A stretch of DNA of 7,906 nucleotides from Acidobacteriaceae bacterium (GTDB taxonomy: Bacteria; Acidobacteriota; Terriglobia; Terriglobales; Acidobacteriaceae). The stretch covers positions 1 through 7,906 of the forward strand of contig WQYS01000099.1 in assembly GCA_009781125.1 (NCBI GenBank), read 5' to 3'. Below, piece by piece: positions 5,235 to 7,906 of the stretch. Under the pieces are notes generated by a model, which was given only the letters and a program-made list of their open reading frames with translations, made no database searches and had not been told where the DNA came from. The translations under genes and the position numbers were made by a program. How positions within the stretch are numbered: position 1 is the first letter of the stretch; each line of letters starts with the position of its first letter.

Positions 5235-5565
5235 GTGGAGTCTATACATATCCGTGTGCTTCCCCGCGAACATTTCCTGCTTTGGTTATCTCTGGTTGCG
5301 ATTGTGAGCCTGATGGCTCCACGACCGCTACGGGCGCAGGGTGGCGTTCCTACCGGTGCGACTCCCCTTGCTGCAGCTGTAAACCCGTCGACGAACAAAA
5401 TTTATGTTGTGAACTCCGGCAACAACTCCTTCCGGGCTGGCCGTCAATCCGGTAACCAACCGTACCATCACTATCACCGCCACCGGAGGCGGCCTCTCGG
5501 AGAGCGAAACCGTCACGCTAACGTGCAATAAAGGTCAAACCGCAGGGCACGGCGCAACTGTATGA
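5235..5565 (+). pseudogene. Collapsed remnant of a secreted YVTN-repeat / Ig-like surface protein
   Basis: Three recognisable pieces lie in two frames. Bases 5235-5430 (GTG start at 5235 or 5256) encode a signal peptide, HFLLWLSLVAIVSLMAP then PLRAQGG, and the opening of one beta-propeller (YVTN) repeat, AAAVNPSTNKIYVVNSGNNS. From 5431 the coherent reading moves to another frame: SGLAVNPVTN, a second YVTN repeat start, joins directly to TITITATGGGLSESETVTLT (5464-5523) and reaches TGA at 5563-5565. That last piece looks like the C-terminal strand segment of acidobacterial Ig-repeat proteins, including the protein at the right end of this window. Intact relatives would be several hundred residues or more, so most of the middle is missing. 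In the first frame the ORF simply runs on as 98 residues with a low-complexity His/Arg tail, which I take as out-of-frame reading. A small functional secreted peptide cannot be excluded. Confidence 0.6.
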
Positions 5566-5568
5566 TGT

Positions 5569-5581
5569 GGAGGAGGGGGAG
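5569..5581 (+). promoter_or_regulatory. Strong Shine-Dalgarno deciding the hemolysin III start
   Basis: The purine run GGAGGAGGGGGAG (5569-5581) ends nine bases before the ATG at 5591. A GTG at 5567 in the same frame would place this run inside the coding sequence and has no ribosome site of its own, so 5591 is the better start. An ATG at 5597 is also possible but would be farther away. Confidence 0.65.
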
Positions 5582-5590
5582 ACGCAAGAG

Positions 5591-6244
5591 ATGTTTATGT
5601 TGCAAAAGCTGCGTGACCCGGTCAGTAGCCTTACTCATCTGGCGGGCGCGGTTCTGTCGATTCCCTTCACCGCCATACTCGTTGTCGTATCCGTATATCA
5701 AGCCTCCGCGCGCGCTATCGTTGGCTTCGCCGTGTTTGGCGCTTCGCTCTTTCTGCTTTACGCGGCCAGCGCCATATATCACATGCCCCGGTTTTCGGAG
5801 AAGGCCATACGGATACTGCGGCGCATCGATCACATGATGATCTTCATCCTGATCGCCGGAACGTATACTCCCGTCTGCCTGCTGCCGCTGCGGGGAGCGT
5901 GGGGCTGGACCCTTTTCGGGCTGGTGTGGGGAGTGGCCGCGACCGGCATTGCGCTCAAGACGTTCTGGATGCAGGCCCCGCGCTGGCTGTCAACAACTAT
6001 CTATGTTTTCATGGGCTGGCTGGCGCTGATTGCCTTCTATCCACTGGCGCGAACGGTCTCTCCCACGGCCATCGCGCTGCTGGTGAGCGGCGGCCTGGCG
6101 TATACGGCAGGAGCCGTTATGTACGCCGTCAAATGGCCGCCCTTGCGCTGGCGTTATTTTGGCTTCCATGAGCTCTTCCATGTCTTCGTGCTGGGCGGAA
6201 GCTGCCTGCACGCTGTGTTCATGTTCCAGCTCATACCGGCATAA
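5591..6244 (+). CDS. Hemolysin III family (PAQR / YqfA-type) seven-helix membrane protein
   Basis: Inner-membrane protein of 217 residues with about seven hydrophobic helices, the usual size and layout of bacterial HlyIII/PAQR proteins. The conserved metal-site residues are present: S-x3-H in ASAIYHMP (Ser60, His64), Asp80 in RRIDHMMIFILIAGTYTPVC, and His193/His197 in GFHELFHVFVL near the end, with His207 in the last helix. In eukaryotic PAQR receptors the equivalent Zn site is linked to ceramidase-like activity. Bacterial members have been tied to haemolysis (Bacillus cereus) and to membrane energetics or fluidity (E. coli YqfA/TrhA), but the reaction is not settled, so 'hemolysin' is a family label only. 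The protein follows the broken YVTN gene; its start is set by the purine run at 5569-5581. It converges with the Ig-repeat gene. Confidence 0.92.
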   Translation: MFMLQKLRDPVSSLTHLAGAVLSIPFTAILVVVSVYQASARAIVGFAVFGASLFLLYAASAIYHMPRFSEKAIRILRRIDHMMIFILIAGTYTPVCLLPLRGAWGWTLFGLVWGVAATGIALKTFWMQAPRWLSTTIYVFMGWLALIAFYPLARTVSPTAIALLVSGGLAYTAGAVMYAVKWPPLRWRYFGFHELFHVFVLGGSCLHAVFMFQLIPA

Positions 6245-6327
6245 GGTCGCCTTCTATACTGAATGGCATAAATAATTGCGCATATTGAAAACATTATCTC
6301 AAGCAGCGCGTCATCATCAGCAGCTCA

Positions 6328-6356
6328 GCGCCCCCTCAGTTGTGCCGAGGGGACGC
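6328..6356. terminator. Hairpin between convergent genes, possible two-way terminator
   Basis: A 10-bp stem with one mismatch (6328-6337 with 6347-6356, core CCCCTC/GAGGGG) and a 9-base loop lies between the hemolysin III stop (6244) and the Ig-repeat stop (6377). No T-run follows on either strand, so it is not a classical intrinsic terminator. It sits 21 bases beyond the stop of the minus-strand gene, a normal place for one. Its sequence is unrelated to the two REPIN-like pairs. Confidence 0.35.
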
Positions 6357-6376
6357 CGTGCCTTGGTCCTGTTGCC

Positions 6377-7906
6377 TTACTCACTTATCGTCAACGTAAC
6401 CGGAGAGATGTTGGTGCGCGTGGCGCCCCCACATTCGCTGGTTCCGGTTATTGTGACCTGGTAGGTCTTCGACGGCTGCGCAAAGTAGCCTCCAGCACCG
6501 CAACCGGTGATCGCAACCGAACCGGCAAGTCCTGCCAGCGCCAGTACCAGGACCATCAGCAGACTGCCCAGGTTCCGTCTGCGCCGCCACGCCGCCAGCG
6601 GAAGCAGAAGCGCCGCCAGAGCCAGCGGAGCCCTGGTGCTGAATCCTCCAGGACCAAGCTCCGCTACCGGCGGCTGCGGAGGAATGTTCACCACCAGCGT
6701 GGTGTCGATGCCCGTCCCCGGCGTCACCGTCTTCTGAGCAAAGCTCCAGGACGCATTGGCCGGAAGCGCCGGTGAGAACGATGCCGTCAGGTCCACGGGG
6801 CAGTCGTACGGACCATCTACCCCGGCCACGTTTACCGTAAAGGTAGCCGCTACGCCCGGAAGCAGCGTCTGCGCCGCAGGCGACACCGTGACTGCGAAGT
6901 CTTCGCTTGTTACCGGAACCATCGGGAAGGTCGTTCCATTCGCCGTTCCCCAAACCGTCGGAGCATACTTCGAATCACCGCTGTACGCAGCGCCAATCCT
7001 CTGCGCGCCTACAGGCACCATCGCGTTGGCGCAGACCGCCGTGCCGCCGTTGACCTGCACGTCCTCGCAGCCCTGAATCGGATTGCCGTCCTGGTCAACG
7101 AACGTCACCTTGCCGTCTGCATCCTGGGGAAGCGTCGCCGTCAGCGTGGTCGTCTGACCAGCCACCGCGTTCGGTGAAGCCGTCAGGTCCGTAACCGGAA
7201 CCTGCAAAGCCTGGAGCACTGGCGCCGGAGTCAGCACCGTAGTACCGTACAGGCTGTCGCCGGTGTACGTGCCTCCAACTGAAGACATACCTGCCGGCAG
7301 CGGAGCCGAACAACTGGCAACGCCATCGACAACCGGCGGTGTTGTGCATAACGCGACTCCGGGGTTGTTGGGATCGTAGAAGGTCACCGTTCCGCCGTTC
7401 GCATCCGCAGGCAGATTCGCCGTCAACTCTGTCGGCTGACCGTTACCCGACACCGCCGGACTCGGTGCAGTCGTGACCGTCCCTGTCGCAGTCAGCGACC
7501 TCGTCTGTATCGTGTTCAGTTGAGCCGGGTTGTAGTTGTTGCCCGGGCCATCGTAGTTTGCAGTGACCGCATCCGTGCCTAACGGCAGTGTCGTCGCGCA
7601 GGTGGCCGTACCCGTGACGGGATCAACCTGGGCCGGATTGGGCGTGCAGTCGAGCTTCGTAACGCCATCCGGATAAGTGAACGTCACATAACCCGTCGCA
7701 CCCACCGGCAGATTCGCCGTCAACACCGTCGGCTGGCCATCAACCGGCGTCTGCGGCACGGACGTCAGCACATTGGTACTCGGCAGAGTTGCTTTATTCA
7801 CCGGAACCTGGTTGGTCGTCGCCGGAGCGTAGTTCCCACCCGTGTTGTACTTCGCCTCCACCGCCGTCGTCCCTACCGGGATGGTCACCGTGCAGGTCGA
7901 CGTCGC
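6377..7906 (-). CDS. Ig-like-domain repeat surface protein with double-hydrophobic tail, C-terminal part
   Basis: Open from the right edge of the window to TAA at 6377-6379 (509 residues visible; the start lies outside). Residues are numbered here from the GTG at 7888. Successive Ig-like (Big_3-type) repeats share QPTVLTANLP...VTF and a cysteine pair: Cys81/Cys97, Cys181/Cys193, Cys274/Cys286, with unit length about 94-99 residues. The earlier repeat is only partly visible. Residues ~329-404 form a different beta-rich domain. The tail has LGPGGFS, a hydrophobic stretch (420-433), RRRR (435-438), a second hydrophobic stretch (442-460) ending AITGCGAGG, and a final strand segment TYQVTITGTS...VTLTIS. 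This suggests an exported, membrane-attached adhesin or scaffold; binding partner unknown. Nucleotide repeats follow the protein repeats (GGCAGATTCGCCGTCAAC at 7410-7427 and 7707-7724). It converges with the hemolysin III gene. Confidence 0.85.
   Translation of the reverse strand, partial: ATSTCTVTIPVGTTAVEAKYNTGGNYAPATTNQVPVNKATLPSTNVLTSVPQTPVDGQPTVLTANLPVGATGYVTFTYPDGVTKLDCTPNPAQVDPVTGTATCATTLPLGTDAVTANYDGPGNNYNPAQLNTIQTRSLTATGTVTTAPSPAVSGNGQPTELTANLPADANGGTVTFYDPNNPGVALCTTPPVVDGVASCSAPLPAGMSSVGGTYTGDSLYGTTVLTPAPVLQALQVPVTDLTASPNAVAGQTTTLTATLPQDADGKVTFVDQDGNPIQGCEDVQVNGGTAVCANAMVPVGAQRIGAAYSGDSKYAPTVWGTANGTTFPMVPVTSEDFAVTVSPAAQTLLPGVAATFTVNVAGVDGPYDCPVDLTASFSPALPANASWSFAQKTVTPGTGIDTTLVVNIPPQPPVAELGPGGFSTRAPLALAALLLPLAAWRRRRNLGSLLMVLVLALAGLAGSVAITGCGAGGYFAQPSKTYQVTITGTSECGGATRTNISPVTLTISE

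Noticed and set aside
7095..7888. Repeated nucleotide blocks with ~280-300-base period as a tandem repeat or CRISPR-like array
   Set aside because: They follow the protein repeat of the Ig-like domains in one continuous reading frame, diverge at the nucleotide level, and lack short identical repeats with unique spacers.
1..7906. Defence system, toxin-antitoxin pair, prophage or CRISPR locus
   Set aside because: Every frame with recognisable content is explained by housekeeping, repair or surface genes; no nuclease/sensor pair, integrase or repeat-spacer array is visible.

Overview
The window is a stretch of bacterial chromosome, moderately GC-rich, packed with short transcription units that alternate in direction. 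I read it as most likely Acidobacteriota (class Terriglobia, e.g. Granulicella/Terriglobus/Edaphobacter relatives). The clues are a large surface protein of Cys-paired Ig-like repeats with a characteristic double-hydrophobic tail, the remnant of a YVTN/Ig-type surface protein, and two families of short palindromic repeats whose sequences resemble dispersed repeats I associate with that phylum. That assignment rests on recognition, not on a search.

Layout, left to right: (1) the 3' part of a delta-1-pyrroline-5-carboxylate dehydrogenase gene (pruA/rocA, +), running in from outside the window; (2) a convergent gap holding a REPIN-like pair of hairpins; (3) a probable minus-strand operon fabI - DinB-family gene; (4) a 329-base divergent regulatory gap; (5) flgM (anti-sigma-28) followed by a family 5 (UDGb-type) uracil-DNA glycosylase gene on the + strand, the latter with its own apparent leaderless promoter; (6) a second convergent gap with a different REPIN-like inverted pair; (7) a secreted CAP/SCP-domain protein (-), divergent from a small YfcE/MJ0936-type metallophosphoesterase (+); (8) a collapsed remnant of a secreted YVTN-repeat protein; (9) a hemolysin III/PAQR-type seven-helix membrane protein (+); (10) a third convergent gap with a hairpin; (11) the 3' part of a long Ig-like-repeat surface protein (-), running out of the window.

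Functions are mixed: proline/glutamate catabolism, fatty-acid elongation, flagellar regulation, base-excision repair and cell-surface proteins. There is no defence island, prophage, insertion sequence, CRISPR array, tRNA or rRNA. I do not see a complete new multi-gene system. The most interesting material is structural. The two repeat pairs have stems that keep pairing despite sequence changes, one with a compensatory base-pair swap. A broken gene carries an end segment related to the tail of the intact surface protein 1 kb away. That tail contains what looks like an internal lipoprotein-type signal. At least one gene appears to be transcribed without a leader.
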